DNA of 64,000 nt, taken from the NCBI GenBank assembly GCA_032622095.1, contig CP136065.1, positions 109,223,195-109,287,194 on the forward strand, given 5' to 3'. The stretch is from Siphonodentalium dalli (taxonomy: Eukaryota > Mollusca > Scaphopoda > Gadilida > Siphonodentaliidae). Shown here in pieces: positions 63,273-64,000 of the stretch. The notes under the pieces were generated by a model. It saw only the letters and a list, made by a program, of their open reading frames with translations. It did not search any database and had not been told where the DNA came from. How positions within the stretch are numbered: position 1 is the first letter of the stretch; each line of letters opens with the position of its first letter. A program made the position numbers and the translations under genes.

Positions 63273-63799
63273 CACTCTTAGAACAAATGTGTATAAATAC
63301 TACACAATATGTGTTACATTTGATCTTAAACAAAATTGTGTAGAAATGCTACATGACAAAAATGTGTTGGTGGAATTTTCTCAACATTGAATATGAGTGA
63401 ATATGTAAGTATATTATATTTAATATATGAGATATTTTCTATTTGAGACATAAACCTCGTAACAGCTGCCATAATAAAAAATTGGCAGCTGCGTTAAAAT
63501 TTTGTGCTACACAATTATGTGTTGTTCAGTTTTTACACAAACATAGTGTATAACAAAATTTTAAGCTGCCAATAAATTATTGTTTGTTCTGTGGTAGCCA
63601 TTACGAGTTTTGTGTCTCCAATATAACACATTTCATCTAATAACTTTGATACACTCACATATTCAATCATATTCAACGTTGATGATATTCCACCGACATA
63701 TTTAATAATTATATGTCATGTGTCATTTCAACACAATTTTGTTTAAGATCAATTGTCACACATTGTGTGTAGTATTTATACACATTTGTTCTAAGAGTG
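63273..63799. repeat. Inverted-repeat element with nested inner arms
   Basis: Outer arms start CACTCTTAGAACAAATGTG on the left and end CACATTTGTTCTAAGAGTG on the right and continue as ATAAATACTACACA; inner arms carry ATAATAAAAAATTGGCAGCT and its inverse around 63,470-63,580. No ORF. Confidence 0.7.
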
Positions 63800-64000
63800 T
63801 GCATAGTTTCTGTGTAAATGATATGAAACGAGCAATTTGTACAATAAATCTTAGTTTAAACATATTTTATTTTAACCAATATAATGTACAAAATTCACGG
63901 TATAATGATGAGAGATATCGATGGTTATAATGGGATTTGGCAGTAAGCATAATGCTTATCTTAAGCCATCTCCTACACGTATGAAATAATGAATGGTGAC

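Overview
This is a metazoan nuclear window, AT-rich and intron-dominated. It holds one recognisable host gene, split over about 37 kb on the + strand, in a dense bed of small DNA transposons, Helitron-like elements and simple repeats. There are no operons, Shine-Dalgarno sites or long ORFs. Cysteine-rich EB/EGF-like modules followed by a MAM domain, multi-kilobase introns and the element spectrum (hAT, piggyBac-like, mariner-like and Helitron miniature elements) suit an invertebrate. A mollusc or other lophotrochozoan is my best guess, but nothing here proves the taxon.

Layout. 1-24,500 has no host exon I can defend. It holds a decayed LINE 3' end (3259-3736, - strand), diverged short repeats, a piggyBac-like TTAA element containing a pair of 211-bp direct repeats (21,112-22,897), and a hAT-type element with an exact 8-bp target duplication nested in another terminal-inverted-repeat element (15,861-17,794). 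24,523-61,485 carries the gene: signal-peptide exon, 7-Cys module exon, double 6-Cys module exon, probable 30-bp microexon, a second 7-Cys exon, a second double-module exon, 42-bp microexon, then two exons of a MAM domain that is still incomplete at its last donor. The gene therefore runs past the right edge or through an exon I did not find.

All internal introns up to the middle of the MAM domain are phase 1, so every module exon is symmetric (1-1), the signature of exon shuffling. The order 7-Cys / 6+6-Cys / one-Cys microexon occurs twice, which suggests duplication of a three-exon block.

Introns hold most of the mobile DNA: palindromic TTAA elements (six of the seven copies lie from 23 kb on, two of them half or truncated), long hairpins, Helitron-like elements with TGACCTTGACC half-site arrays, a 4.5-kb foldback made of two head-to-head copies of a decayed transposon gene (41,988-46,451), paired long/short copies of another repeat, and a (TC)n(TA)n tract about 160 bp upstream of an exon. 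The predicted host product is a secreted or type-I membrane protein with disulfide-rich modules and at least one MAM adhesion domain. Its function cannot be read from sequence alone. All exon calls come from reading splice sites and frames by eye; no transcript evidence was available.
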